Positions 5,829 through 12,879 of a stretch of 19,461 nucleotides of DNA are shown here, in pieces (positions within the stretch are counted from its first letter, which is position 1; each line of letters opens with the position of its first letter). Made by a program: the position numbers and the translations under genes. The notes beneath the pieces were generated by a model. That model had not been told where the DNA came from. It made no database searches and worked only from the letters and a program-made list of their open reading frames with translations. Source of the stretch: Stomatobaculum sp. (GTDB taxonomy: Bacteria > Bacillota_A > Clostridia > Lachnospirales > Lachnospiraceae); the NCBI GenBank assembly GCA_017449925.1, contig JAFSYO010000049.1:1-19461 (forward strand), given 5' to 3'.

Positions 5829-6809
5829 GATGCATCTGCCGAGGCCGATGAGGTCCGCGGAACCGTCTGCAAGGAAGGATTCCGCTTCTTCGGCAGTCTT
5901 GATTCCGCCGGTCAGGACCACGGGAGGAGCCCCGGTCCCACCGGCCCGTTTCGCCAAGGCACTGTGGATCTCTTTCGTCTGGTCCGAGAAGTAGCCGGCT
6001 TCTTTGTGGCCCGGGCGACGGTAGTAGCACAGCCCGCCGGAGACATCAAAGATGTCGATACCGGCAGATGCGAAGGCGCAGGCTGCTTCGGCTGCTTCCG
6101 CCGGCGTGTTTCCGCCGGGTAAATAGTCGCAGGCGCCGAGTCTTAAGGAGATGGGGTAGTCCGGTCCTACGGCATTACGCACAGCAGCGGTTACCATCAG
6201 TGGGAAGCGGAGGCGTTCCGCCATGGTCTTCCCGCCGTAGAAATCCTCCCGCAGGTTGGTGATGGGAGACAGGAACTGGCAGAGAAGGTACGCGTGGGCG
6301 GCGTGGATCTCCACGCCGTCGAACCCGGCTTCCTTTGCCCTGCGGGCAGCGGCGGCGAAATCATTGGCGATGCGGTCCATCTGATCCGGCGTGAGGATCG
6401 CCGGGTCCAGATCCGGGTCACCAAGGCCGGGGGAATGGATGCCGCTGGGAGAAAGGGGTTCAAGGTGCGTGACCTCCCGTTTCGCAGCCCCGCCGGCGTG
6501 GTTGATCTGGGCGATTACGGGAACATCATACTTGTGGATCACATCGGCGATCCGCCGGAGCCCCGGGATATCACTGTCCTTGGCAATGGACAGCTGGCGT
6601 TCGCTGGCCTGCCCCTCCGGGCTCACGAATAAATGCTCCGTATAGATCAGGCCGAAGATACCGGAGGCTGCCTTGTCTTCATAGTAAGCGACGAGTTCGT
6701 CCGTCACTCTGGATTCCATGTCGCCCTTGACCGCCGCCATGGGCGGCAGGATGAGGCGGTTTTTCAAAGTCAGGTTCTTGAGGATCAGAGAAGTGTTCAA
6801 CAGATTCAT
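5805..6809 (-). CDS. Old yellow enzyme-type NADH:flavin oxidoreductase
   Basis: 334 residues forming one FMN-binding TIM barrel; relatives reduce activated C=C bonds (2-enoates, enones) or act as dehydrogenases in amine and bile-acid metabolism. Seen: N-terminal LTLKNRLILPPMA (FMN-binding strand 1), QINHAGG near 101-107, EIHAAHAYLLCQFLSP with the substrate-binding His169 and His172 and nearby Tyr174, then N-REDFYGG and the phosphate-binding VVLTGGI / IGLGR at the C-terminal side. There is no Fe-S/FAD extension as in 2,4-dienoyl-CoA reductase. The frame is open up to 6911, but ATG 6807-6809 preceded by AGGAGGGAGG is the start. It ends abruptly after GRCILNGTWQK, where relatives usually run further; see the 37-bp duplication. 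It is divergent from the flavin/Fe-S operon and probably functionally linked. The substrate is unknown. Confidence 0.88.
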   Translation of the reverse strand: MNLLNTSLILKNLTLKNRLILPPMAAVKGDMESRVTDELVAYYEDKAASGIFGLIYTEHLFVSPEGQASERQLSIAKDSDIPGLRRIADVIHKYDVPVIAQINHAGGAAKREVTHLEPLSPSGIHSPGLGDPDLDPAILTPDQMDRIANDFAAAARRAKEAGFDGVEIHAAHAYLLCQFLSPITNLREDFYGGKTMAERLRFPLMVTAAVRNAVGPDYPISLRLGACDYLPGGNTPAEAAEAACAFASAGIDIFDVSGGLCYYRRPGHKEAGYFSDQTKEIHSALAKRAGGTGAPPVVLTGGIKTAEEAESFLADGSADLIGLGRCILNGTWQK

Positions 6810-6852
6810 GGCGAGGACCTCCCTCCTGCAAAATCGATTCCTTCTGGAATAC

Positions 6853-6861
6853 AGTATATCA
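6853..6861 (-). promoter_or_regulatory. Extended -10 element for the OYE gene
   Basis: On the minus strand, TGATATACT (6861-6853) is an extended -10 box. It is about 44 bp upstream of the start codon, with room for the ribosome binding site at 6819-6828. No good -35 is visible at 17 bp, which extended -10 promoters tolerate. Confidence 0.4.
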
Positions 6862-6874
6862 GATTCGAAAAAAA

Positions 6875-6892
6875 CTGGCATGAGATTTGCTT
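6875..6892 (+). promoter_or_regulatory. Sigma-54 (-24/-12) promoter of the flavin/Fe-S operon
   Basis: CTGGCATGAGATTTGCTT matches the sigma-54 consensus TGGCAC-N5-TTGC(A/T), with GG at 6877-6878 and GC at 6889-6890, exactly 12 bp apart. Predicted transcription starts near 6902, leaving a 48-base leader before ATG 6950. The same TGGCAT variant recurs at the two other sigma-54 sites in this window. Confidence 0.8.
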
Positions 6893-6949
6893 GAATTGTC
6901 TTAACAGGCATTTAAGACTTCAGAAAGGGAAAGAAGGGAACAAAACAAT

Positions 6950-7276
6950 ATGAGAGTAATACACCATCCGGTCCTGGACGATCTGGATATCTCCAGGACA
7001 GTCACGATCTATTGTGACGGTCAGCCAATCGAAGCGTTGGAGGGGGAGCCTATTGCGGCGGCCTTGATCAACGCGGGAATCACTTCCTTCCGATATACCC
7101 AGAGGAATCACGAGAAGAGAGGAATCTTCTGTGCGATCGGGAGATGCACGGATTGTATGATGATCGTGGACGGAATCCCGAATACAAGGACCTGCGTCAC
7201 GCCGGTCAGAGACGGAATGCAGGTATGCACACAGTACGGCCTGGGGCCCGCCGGAAAGAAAGGGGAAAAGCAGTGA
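6950..7276 (+). CDS. [2Fe-2S] subunit of a flavin dehydrogenase complex (HcnA-like)
   Basis: 108 residues with a plant-type ferredoxin fold: CAIGRCTDC at residues 61-69 and a fourth ligand at Cys82 (NTRTCVTPV), the pattern of the small gamma subunit in hydrogen cyanide synthase, D-hydroxyproline dehydrogenase and opine oxidase complexes. It relays electrons between the two flavin subunits. The N-terminal sequence (VTIYCDGQPIEALEGEPIAAALINAGI) is the family's standard opening. The ribosome binding site GAAGGGA is at about 6932-6938. The next gene starts inside the stop codon of this one (GTGA overlap, 7273-7276), indicating translational coupling and a stoichiometric complex. Confidence 0.88.
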   Translation: MRVIHHPVLDDLDISRTVTIYCDGQPIEALEGEPIAAALINAGITSFRYTQRNHEKRGIFCAIGRCTDCMMIVDGIPNTRTCVTPVRDGMQVCTQYGLGPAGKKGEKQ

Positions 7277-8394
7277 GAATAAAAGAGACAGATATCGCGA
7301 TCGTCGGCGCGGGACCGGCGGGTCTGTCCGCGGCCTGTCAGGCAGCCGCCTCCGGGGCGAAGGTCCTTCTGATCGATGAGAACAGGCTTCCGGGCGGCCA
7401 GCTGTTCAAGCAGATCCACAAGTTCTTCGGCTCGAAGGCTCATCAGGCCGGTACCCGGGGCTATGTGATCGGCCGGGAACTCCTGAAAAAAGTAGAGGAC
7501 AGCGGTGCGGAAGTATGGCTGAACACCGTGGTCTACGGCATGCAGAAGGACTGCTCCCTGGGCGCGATCCATGACGGCGTGCACTGGCAGGTCAAGGCGA
7601 AGAAAGTAATCGTCGCTGCCGGAGCCAAGGAGAACTACATGGCATTTCCGGGTAGTACGCTGCCGGGCGTCATGGGAGCAGGCGCGGCCCAGACTATGAT
7701 CAATGTGAACCGGGTGCTGCCCGGCAGCCGGATCCTGATGATCGGAAGCGGAAACGTCGGCCTGATCGTATCCTATCAGTTGATGCAGGCGGGGGCTGAT
7801 GTGGTAGCCCTGGTGGAGGGCGCGCCTTCTATCGGAGGCTACGGTGTGCATGCCGGCAAGATCCGCAGAGCCGGCGTCCCCATCTTCCTGGGCCATACCG
7901 TGAAAGAAGTGCGCGGCACGGACAAGGTGGAGCAGGCAGTCATCGCCGCGGTGGACCCGAAGTGGCAGATCATTCCGGGCAGCGAGAAGACCTTTGATGT
8001 TGATACCGTCTGCCTCGCCGTCGGGCTGAACCCCATGACCGAGCTGATCTGGATGACCGGCTGCAGCTTTGTCTTTATTCCTGCCTTCGGCGGACATGTT
8101 CCGATGCATGACGAAAACATGGAGACCACCGTCAAGGGGCTTTATGTCGCGGGCGATATCACCGGCGTGGAAGAAGCTTCCTCCGCCATGGAAGAAGGAA
8201 ATCTGGCCGGCGTCGCCGCCGCGGAGGCGCTGGGCGCTTTCCCGGCCGAGGAGGCAGAGAGGCGGAAACAGGAGATCCGGGGACGCCTTGAAGTGCTGCG
8301 CTCCGGAATGTTCGGGGAGAAACGAAGAACTGCGAAGCAGGTTCAGCTGGACAGCATGAAAGCATATCAGGAGCAGCTGGTCAGCGGGAAATAG
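7273..8394 (+). CDS. FAD/NAD(P)-binding dehydrogenase subunit (HcnB-like alpha subunit)
   Basis: 373 residues. There are two dinucleotide-binding motifs: GAGPAG (12-17) for FAD and GSGNVG (158-163) for the second nucleotide. YVAGDITGVEE follows near 291-301, the FAD-ribityl GD motif. It resembles the alpha subunit of the HcnABC / D-hydroxyproline dehydrogenase type. Canonical alpha subunits are about 100 residues longer and end in a BFD-like [2Fe-2S] domain; that domain is missing here and occurs as a separate small gene at 8971. An open frame extends upstream to 7144, but this would overlap the ferredoxin gene by 130 bases. GTG 7273 has GGGGA at 7262-7266 and begins just before the Rossmann strand, so it is the start. 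Confidence 0.88.
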   Translation: MRIKETDIAIVGAGPAGLSAACQAAASGAKVLLIDENRLPGGQLFKQIHKFFGSKAHQAGTRGYVIGRELLKKVEDSGAEVWLNTVVYGMQKDCSLGAIHDGVHWQVKAKKVIVAAGAKENYMAFPGSTLPGVMGAGAAQTMINVNRVLPGSRILMIGSGNVGLIVSYQLMQAGADVVALVEGAPSIGGYGVHAGKIRRAGVPIFLGHTVKEVRGTDKVEQAVIAAVDPKWQIIPGSEKTFDVDTVCLAVGLNPMTELIWMTGCSFVFIPAFGGHVPMHDENMETTVKGLYVAGDITGVEEASSAMEEGNLAGVAAAEALGAFPAEEAERRKQEIRGRLEVLRSGMFGEKRRTAKQVQLDSMKAYQEQLVSGK

Positions 8395-8431
8395 TGCCGG
8401 CTGTAATGACAAAGAAAGGAGCACACAGGAA

Positions 8432-8950
8432 ATGGATGGTGTGAAATATACAGGAGTTCCCTCAAAAGCCGAGCTGGACGCCTGTCCCGGCAGACCCTCC
8501 CCGGAGCGGATGAAAAAGGGTAGAGTGGCCTGCATTGAATGTGTACAGGAGATTCCCTGCAACCCCTGCGAAGGGATATGCAGGTTCGGCGCGATCACAG
8601 TGGGGGAGCAGATCACGAACCTGCCGGTGCTGACTGAGGAGAAGTGCACCGGCTGCGGTCTCTGCGTCGCGAACTGCCCCGGACTTGCCATCGTGGTCCT
8701 GGACAAGTCATATTCCGAAACCGAAGGGACGGTGGACTTCCCCTATGAATATCTTCCACTGCCGGAAAAAGGCGACATCGTGGACGCGGTGAACCGGGGC
8801 GGAGAAGTGGTCTGCAAAGGCGAGGTGCTTTCGGTCACGAAGCTGAAAAGCTATGCCGGAACAGCAGTTATCCGCCTGAAGGTCCCGTTGGACATGGTGG
8901 ACGAAGTGAGGTCCATCCCAAGGCTCGCATTAGCCGCAGCAGGAAAATAA
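8432..8950 (+). CDS. 4Fe-4S dicluster-type ferredoxin subunit
   Basis: 172 residues. Two clusters of Cys are seen: [17 protein letters not shown] (34-50) and [13 protein letters not shown] (72-84). The second is a textbook CxxCxxCxxxCP. Together they give nine Cys, enough for two [4Fe-4S] clusters. The C-terminal ~75 residues form a separate small beta-rich domain without Cys ligands, ending in the Val/Arg-rich [17 protein letters not shown]. Proteins of this architecture are encoded in Firmicute operons with HcnABC-like subunits and probably carry electrons from the flavins to a cellular acceptor. The ribosome binding site AAAGGAG is at 8414-8420. The gap after the alpha-subunit gene is 37 bp. 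Confidence 0.8.
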   Translation: MDGVKYTGVPSKAELDACPGRPSPERMKKGRVACIECVQEIPCNPCEGICRFGAITVGEQITNLPVLTEEKCTGCGLCVANCPGLAIVVLDKSYSETEGTVDFPYEYLPLPEKGDIVDAVNRGGEVVCKGEVLSVTKLKSYAGTAVIRLKVPLDMVDEVRSIPRLALAAAGK

Positions 8951-8970
8951 TAAACAAGGAGCGTATGAAA

Positions 8971-9252
8971 ATGGACGAAGATCTGATCATCTGCCGCTGT
9001 CAGGAAGTAACAGAACAGGAGATCCTTGACGCGATCCGGGACGGAGCCGACACGGTGGATGGAGTGAAGAGAAGGACCAGGGCAGGCATGGGACTCTGCC
9101 AGGGAAAGACCTGCGGACGTCTGGTGCAGAGGATGATCGCCCAGCAGACGGGACAGAAAGCGGAAGATGTGCTCCCGCAGAAGAGCCGGATGCCGGTGCG
9201 CCCCATCAAGACGGGAATGTTCGATGAATCAGCGGAGACGAAAAATGCGTGA
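8971..9252 (+). CDS. BFD-like [2Fe-2S]-binding protein, split-off domain of the alpha subunit
   Basis: About 93 residues. The four ligands CRC (8, 10) and CQGKTC (43, 48) define the bacterioferritin-associated-ferredoxin-like [2Fe-2S] fold. The tail [12 protein letters not shown] matches the end of canonical HcnB-type alpha subunits, where this domain is fused to the C-terminus. Here it is free-standing. An in-frame ATG at 8965 also exists; AAGGAG at 8956-8961 is 3 bases from 8965 and 9 from 8971, so the later one is preferred. Its stop codon lies in the first copy of the duplicated segment that precedes the next gene. Confidence 0.85.
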   Translation: MDEDLIICRCQEVTEQEILDAIRDGADTVDGVKRRTRAGMGLCQGKTCGRLVQRMIAQQTGQKAEDVLPQKSRMPVRPIKTGMFDESAETKNA

Positions 9253-9330
9253 TTTGACCGAGACCGGCAAAGATATTGACCGTGATCGGCGGAGGTGAAA
9301 AATGCGTGATGTAATTGTGATCGGCGGAGG
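9240..9330 (+). repeat. Duplicated start region before the beta-subunit gene
   Basis: GAAAAATGCGTGAT occurs at 9240-9253 and 9297-9310; GTGATCGGCGGAGG occurs at 9282-9295 and 9317-9330. The first copy encodes a complete 17-codon frame, [17 protein letters not shown], at 9245-9298. Its GGCGGAGG supplies the ribosome binding site for the true start at 9302. Confidence 0.85.
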
Positions 9331-10471
9331 AATTATCGGAAGTTCCATCGCCTGGCAGCTCGCGAAAAGAAACCTGGATGTGCTCGTGGTGGAAATGAAG
9401 GACACCGCTTCCGGCTCCGCCGGCGCCACAGACGGCGTGGTGGGATACCACACCAAGAAGCCGGGCATCCAGCTGGACCTTGCGGTGCAGTCCATCGAGA
9501 TGTTCAGGACCCTCAACGAGGAATTGGGGGAAGATATCGAATACGGCCTGGAAGCAGGCGGCATGCAGCCGGTGGAAGATAAGTATCAATGGGATATGCT
9601 TTCCGCCATGGCGGAGGAGCAGCGGAAAAGCGGCGTGGACATCAGGATGATCACTGCGGAGGAGGCCTGTGAACTGGAGCCGAACCTGAACCCGGATATC
9701 TATGGTGCGCTGTATTCTCCCACCGGCGGAAAAGTAAACCCGCTGGCGATGACCTTTGCCTTCGCAAAGGCAGCCAAGAAACTGGGAGCGGAGTTTGTCT
9801 ACGGGACCGAAGTCAAAGAAATCCTGATCGAAGAGGGGAAGGCAGTCGGCGTAAAGACCTTCTCCGCAAAAAAGGGAGAAGAAGAACACCGCGCCCGCTT
9901 TATCGTGAACGCGGCAGGAGCCCGGGCAGGCAAGGTGGCTGCGCTGGCTGGTCTGGATATGCCCATCAAGCCCAGAAAAGGACAGCTGGCCGTGACAGAA
10001 GCCATCGGCCCCTTCCTGAAAGCGACCGTGCAGTGCGCCCGCTATAATGTGATCAAGTTCCGGCCAGAGACCATCAATGACCCGGCCGTACTGCGCCTCG
10101 GACAGTCCCTGTCCATCGAGCAGCAGGAGAATGGAGGACTCATCATCGGAGGAACCAGAGAATTCACGGACTTTGAAGAAGAGAACACCTTCGAAGCCGT
10201 AGAGGCTATGATGAAGCGGGCCATACGTTTCTTCCCCGCCCTGAAGGATGTCAGCATCATCCGCTGCTTCTCCGGCTTCCGGCCCTACACCCCGGACGGT
10301 CTGTCCATCATGGGAGAAGTGAAGACTTTACCCGGCTTTATCATGGCCGCAGGCCACGAGGGTGATGGAATCGCGCTGTCGCCCATCACCGGGCGCCTGA
10401 TCGCCGAGCTCATTGCCGACGGAAAGCCCTCCTTTGATATCAGCGCTTTCAGCCCGGACCGGTTCCTTTAA
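9302..10471 (+). CDS. FAD-dependent amine/D-amino-acid oxidase family subunit (HcnC-like beta subunit)
   Basis: 389 residues of the DAO family. The N-terminal VIGGGIIGSSIAWQLA holds the FAD-binding GGGIIG (8-13), followed by a Glu at the end of strand 2 (VVEMKD). The C-terminal GFRPYTPDGLSIMGE and AAGHEGDGIALSPITGRLIAELI are the family's closing flavin-contact motifs. Relatives oxidise the C-N bond of glycine, sarcosine, hydroxyproline, proline or opines to an imine; in HcnABC-type complexes electrons leave through the Fe-S subunits rather than to oxygen. This fits the anaerobic context and the four preceding redox genes. GGAGG at 9291-9295 precedes ATG 9302 by six bases. It ends the operon, which stops at the hairpin at 10505. 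Substrate is not predictable from sequence. Confidence 0.88.
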   Translation: MRDVIVIGGGIIGSSIAWQLAKRNLDVLVVEMKDTASGSAGATDGVVGYHTKKPGIQLDLAVQSIEMFRTLNEELGEDIEYGLEAGGMQPVEDKYQWDMLSAMAEEQRKSGVDIRMITAEEACELEPNLNPDIYGALYSPTGGKVNPLAMTFAFAKAAKKLGAEFVYGTEVKEILIEEGKAVGVKTFSAKKGEEEHRARFIVNAAGARAGKVAALAGLDMPIKPRKGQLAVTEAIGPFLKATVQCARYNVIKFRPETINDPAVLRLGQSLSIEQQENGGLIIGGTREFTDFEEENTFEAVEAMMKRAIRFFPALKDVSIIRCFSGFRPYTPDGLSIMGEVKTLPGFIMAAGHEGDGIALSPITGRLIAELIADGKPSFDISAFSPDRFL

Positions 10472-10504
10472 AAAATGACCTTGTAGATAAATATTTGCAA
10501 AATG

Positions 10505-10550
10505 AAAGTCCCGGGTACTTATACAAAGGAGGATAAGTACCCGGGACTTT
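10505..10550. terminator. Bidirectional terminator between convergent operons
   Basis: A perfect 18-bp stem, AAAGTCCCGGGTACTTAT (10505-10522) with 10533-10550, encloses a 10-base loop and ends in TTTT on the plus strand. It serves both the plus-strand redox operon and the minus-strand thiolase operon. The loop contains AAAGGAGG. Confidence 0.88.
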
Positions 10551-10590
10551 TGAAGCTGCAGATTTATGTGACTGGTTCAGGCCGCCCGGA

Positions 10591-11469
10591 TCAGCTGTAG
10601 TCGTACCAGCCCTTGCCGGTCTTCCGGCCGAACTCGCCCTTCTTGAACTTCTCGATCACAAGGGGGCTAGGGGCGTCATAGGGATCGCCGCTGTCCGCGA
10701 AGCGGTCCACCCGGACGTAGTAGTTGACGTCGATTCCGGTGAGGTCCATGAGACGGAAGGGGCCCATGGGATAGTTCAGCCCTTTCTCCGCGGCGAGGTC
10801 GATGTCTTCGACGGAGGCGACGCCCTTTTCCAGCAGGGACAGCGCCTCATGGGTCACGGCGGCATTGATGCGGTTCACCACGAAGCCCGGGATCTCTTTC
10901 TGGATGATGATGGGTGTTTTCCCTGTCTTCCGGGCAAAGGCGGCAGCGGTCTGAATTGCCTCCTCCCCGGTATGCGGCCCCCGGACGATCTCCACCAGTT
11001 CCATCACCAGGGCAGGGTTGAAGTAGTGGATGTTCAGGAGGCGTTCCGGACATTCAGTGACTCCCGCCAGCTTGGAACTCACGATATTGGAGGAGTTCGT
11101 GGAAAGGACCGTATCTTTTTTGCAGATGCGGCTGATCCTCTGGAACAGTTCCTGCTTCACCTCCAGCTTTTCAATAATGGCTTCAATGATCAGGTCGGCT
11201 TCTTTGGCGCAGGCGTCCACGTCTGTGCTGATAGTGAGCCGGCTTTTCACTTCGTCGGCTTCTTCCTGTGTAAGACGTCCTTTTTTCACCCGGCCCGCCA
11301 GGTACTGATCAGCCCAGGCCGCTGCTTTTTCAGCCGCGGCTTCCATGCTGTCACAGAGAAGCACCTTAAAACCGGCCTCTCGTCCCTTGATCGCAGTATT
11401 CATCGCGATCTGCTGTCCCATCACACCTGCGCCGATCACGGCGACAGTCCTGATATCATCTATTGTCAT
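10591..11469 (-). CDS. 3-hydroxyacyl-CoA dehydrogenase
   Basis: 292 residues, standard length for the single-domain HBD/short-chain hydroxyacyl-CoA dehydrogenase. It oxidises (S)-3-hydroxyacyl-CoA to 3-oxoacyl-CoA with NAD(P). Seen: Rossmann motif GAGVMG (13-18), STNSSN near 123-128, catalytic His148 in HYFNP with partner Glu160, PGFVVNR near 194-200 and the C-terminal GRKTGKGWYDY. A few extra residues sit between the glycine motif and strand 2 (MNTAIKGREAGFKVLLCD), a minor variation. It follows the thiolase gene by 21 bases on the same strand, so the two form an operon driven from the sigma-54 site at 12747. Chain-length specificity is not deducible. Confidence 0.93.
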   Translation of the reverse strand: MTIDDIRTVAVIGAGVMGQQIAMNTAIKGREAGFKVLLCDSMEAAAEKAAAWADQYLAGRVKKGRLTQEEADEVKSRLTISTDVDACAKEADLIIEAIIEKLEVKQELFQRISRICKKDTVLSTNSSNIVSSKLAGVTECPERLLNIHYFNPALVMELVEIVRGPHTGEEAIQTAAAFARKTGKTPIIIQKEIPGFVVNRINAAVTHEALSLLEKGVASVEDIDLAAEKGLNYPMGPFRLMDLTGIDVNYYVRVDRFADSGDPYDAPSPLVIEKFKKGEFGRKTGKGWYDYS

Positions 11470-11490
11470 TTAAAACAGCCCCCTTCCTGT

Positions 11491-12684
11491 TTACAATCTC
11501 TCGATGATCGCCGCCATAGCCTGGCCGCCGCCGATGCACAGGGCCGCAAGGCCGTACTTTCCGCCGGTGCGCCTCAGTCCGTAGAGGAGCGTGACGATGA
11601 GCCGCGCGCCGGTGCATCCCAGCGGATGTCCGAGGGCGATGGCGCCGCCGCCCATGTTGACCTTCGCGGGATCAAGCCCCAGGTCCCGGATACAGGCCAC
11701 AGACTGGGAGGCGAAAGCCTCGTTCAGCTCCACCAGGTCGATCTGGTTCAGGGTCATACCCGTCTCGGCAAGAAGTTTCTGGGTCGCCGGGACTGGTCCG
11801 TAGCCCATGATCTCCGGGCTTAAAGCAGCGGTTGTGATGCCGAGGATCCGCGCCATGGGAGTGTATCCTGTCTCCTTCAGCTTCTTTTCCCCCATCAGCA
11901 CCAGCGCCGCTGCGCCGTCGTTCAGACCGCAGGCATTGCCCGCAGTGACCGTCCCGTCAGGCTTGACGAGAGGACGCAGCTTCGACAGGATCTCCACGGT
12001 GGTGCCGGGGCGGATAAATTCATCCGAATCGAAAACGAACTCATTTTTTTTCTCTCGGACCGTCACCGGGACGATCTCATCTTTGAACCACCCGGCTGCA
12101 GTGGCTGCAGCCGCCCTGCGCTGGCTTTCCGCCGCGAAGGAGTCCTGCATCTCGCGGGTGATACCGAAGCGTTCGGCGACATTTTCCGCGGTCTTTGTCA
12201 TGCTGAGCCCGGGGCCGTATACGGAAGCCGGAGCAGCAGTACTGCCGGCCTCAACATTGGAATCCACCAGCTGCGGCTTGTTGCCGCCCCAGCGGGACCC
12301 GCGGAGAAAAACGGGCGCCCGGCTCAGGTTCTCAGTCCCGCCGGCCACGATCACGTCCGCGATGCCGCACTTGATCTCCTGGCTCCCGCTGTATACTGCC
12401 TGCATTGCCGAGGCGCAGAGACGGTTCACGGTAAAACCGGGTACGGACTCGGGAAGCCCTGCTTCCAGCAGTGCCGCCCGGGCGATGTTCGAAGATTCAG
12501 TGGTCTGGCGGACCTCACCCAGAATCACTTCATCCACCAGATCGTCCGGAACGCCGCTCCGGTTCAGGGACTCCCGGATGACCAGAGAAGCCAGCTCGTG
12601 GGCCGGAACATTCTTCAGAGACCCGCCGTATTTTCCGATCGCGGTGCGGACAGCTCCCATAATATAAATATCTCCCAGTTTCAT
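11491..12684 (-). CDS. Thiolase (acetyl-CoA C-acetyltransferase / 3-oxoacyl-CoA thiolase)
   Basis: 397 residues. The full catalytic set is present: nucleophile Cys90 in [14 protein letters not shown] near 321-324, His353 in [10 protein letters not shown] and Cys383 in CIGGG. It cleaves 3-oxoacyl-CoA to acetyl-CoA and a shortened acyl-CoA, or condenses two acetyl-CoA. In this context, with hydratase and hydroxyacyl-CoA dehydrogenase, thiolysis is the more likely direction. The start ATG 12682-12684 is preceded by AAAAGGAGA. It is the first gene of the minus-strand operon and has a sigma-54 promoter about 48 bp upstream, back to back with the one for the hydratase operon. Confidence 0.93.
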   Translation of the reverse strand: MKLGDIYIMGAVRTAIGKYGGSLKNVPAHELASLVIRESLNRSGVPDDLVDEVILGEVRQTTESSNIARAALLEAGLPESVPGFTVNRLCASAMQAVYSGSQEIKCGIADVIVAGGTENLSRAPVFLRGSRWGGNKPQLVDSNVEAGSTAAPASVYGPGLSMTKTAENVAERFGITREMQDSFAAESQRRAAAATAAGWFKDEIVPVTVREKKNEFVFDSDEFIRPGTTVEILSKLRPLVKPDGTVTAGNACGLNDGAAALVLMGEKKLKETGYTPMARILGITTAALSPEIMGYGPVPATQKLLAETGMTLNQIDLVELNEAFASQSVACIRDLGLDPAKVNMGGGAIALGHPLGCTGARLIVTLLYGLRRTGGKYGLAALCIGGGQAMAAIIERL

Positions 12685-12729
12685 AATGAAATCTCCTTTT
12701 ATTCAGTATCTGACTCTTTGCTTTTATAT

Positions 12730-12747
12730 ATGCAAAACCTATGCCAA
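12730..12747 (-). promoter_or_regulatory. Sigma-54 (-24/-12) promoter of the thiolase operon
   Basis: On the minus strand, TTGGCATAGGTTTTGCAT has GG at 12745-12744 and GC at 12733-12732, exactly 12 bp apart, with the T-rich stretch before the -12 GC typical of strong sigma-54 sites. Predicted start is near 12720, about 36 bases before the ATG. Confidence 0.82.
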
Positions 12748-12824
12748 TTTGTAATAATCCAGCACCCCGGAATGATAATTGAAATCAGAACGGGGAGCTC
12801 GCTTACCAGACAGGTTTTTAGGAA

Positions 12825-12842
12825 TTGGCATGCACTTTGCAT
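12825..12842 (+). promoter_or_regulatory. Sigma-54 (-24/-12) promoter of the hydratase/dehydratase operon
   Basis: TTGGCATGCACTTTGCAT has GG at 12827-12828 and GC at 12839-12840, 12 bp apart. Predicted start is near 12852, leaving a 28-base leader with the ribosome binding site GGGAGG at 12867-12872. It faces away from the thiolase promoter; 77 bp separate the two elements. That interval contains CCCCG (12765-12769) and CGGGG (12791-12795), a possible but weak activator site. Confidence 0.82.
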
Positions 12843-12879
12843 ATAAGGATTTGAATACTGCAGTTGGGAGGGACTGATC

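Noticed and set aside
6827..6843. Minus-strand AAGGAATC...TTTTGCA with GG-GC spacing of 12, a possible fourth sigma-54 promoter for the OYE gene
   Set aside because: The -24 half is poor (AGGAA), and transcription would start inside or after the ribosome binding site of the OYE gene, leaving the message without it.
7144..7272. Upstream in-frame ATG 7144 for the FAD subunit
   Set aside because: It would overlap the [2Fe-2S] gene over 130 bases and add a charged segment unlike the family N-terminus; GTG 7273 fits the coupling.
7108..8706. A 532-codon open frame on the minus strand across the flavin subunit genes
   Set aside because: It is a shadow of strongly biased GC-rich codon use; the plus-strand frames carry the FAD and Fe-S motifs and ribosome binding sites, and the minus frame resembles no family.
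10472..10504. TTTGCA at about 10495 as a sigma-54 -12 element
   Set aside because: No GG lies 12 bp upstream and no gene follows on that strand.
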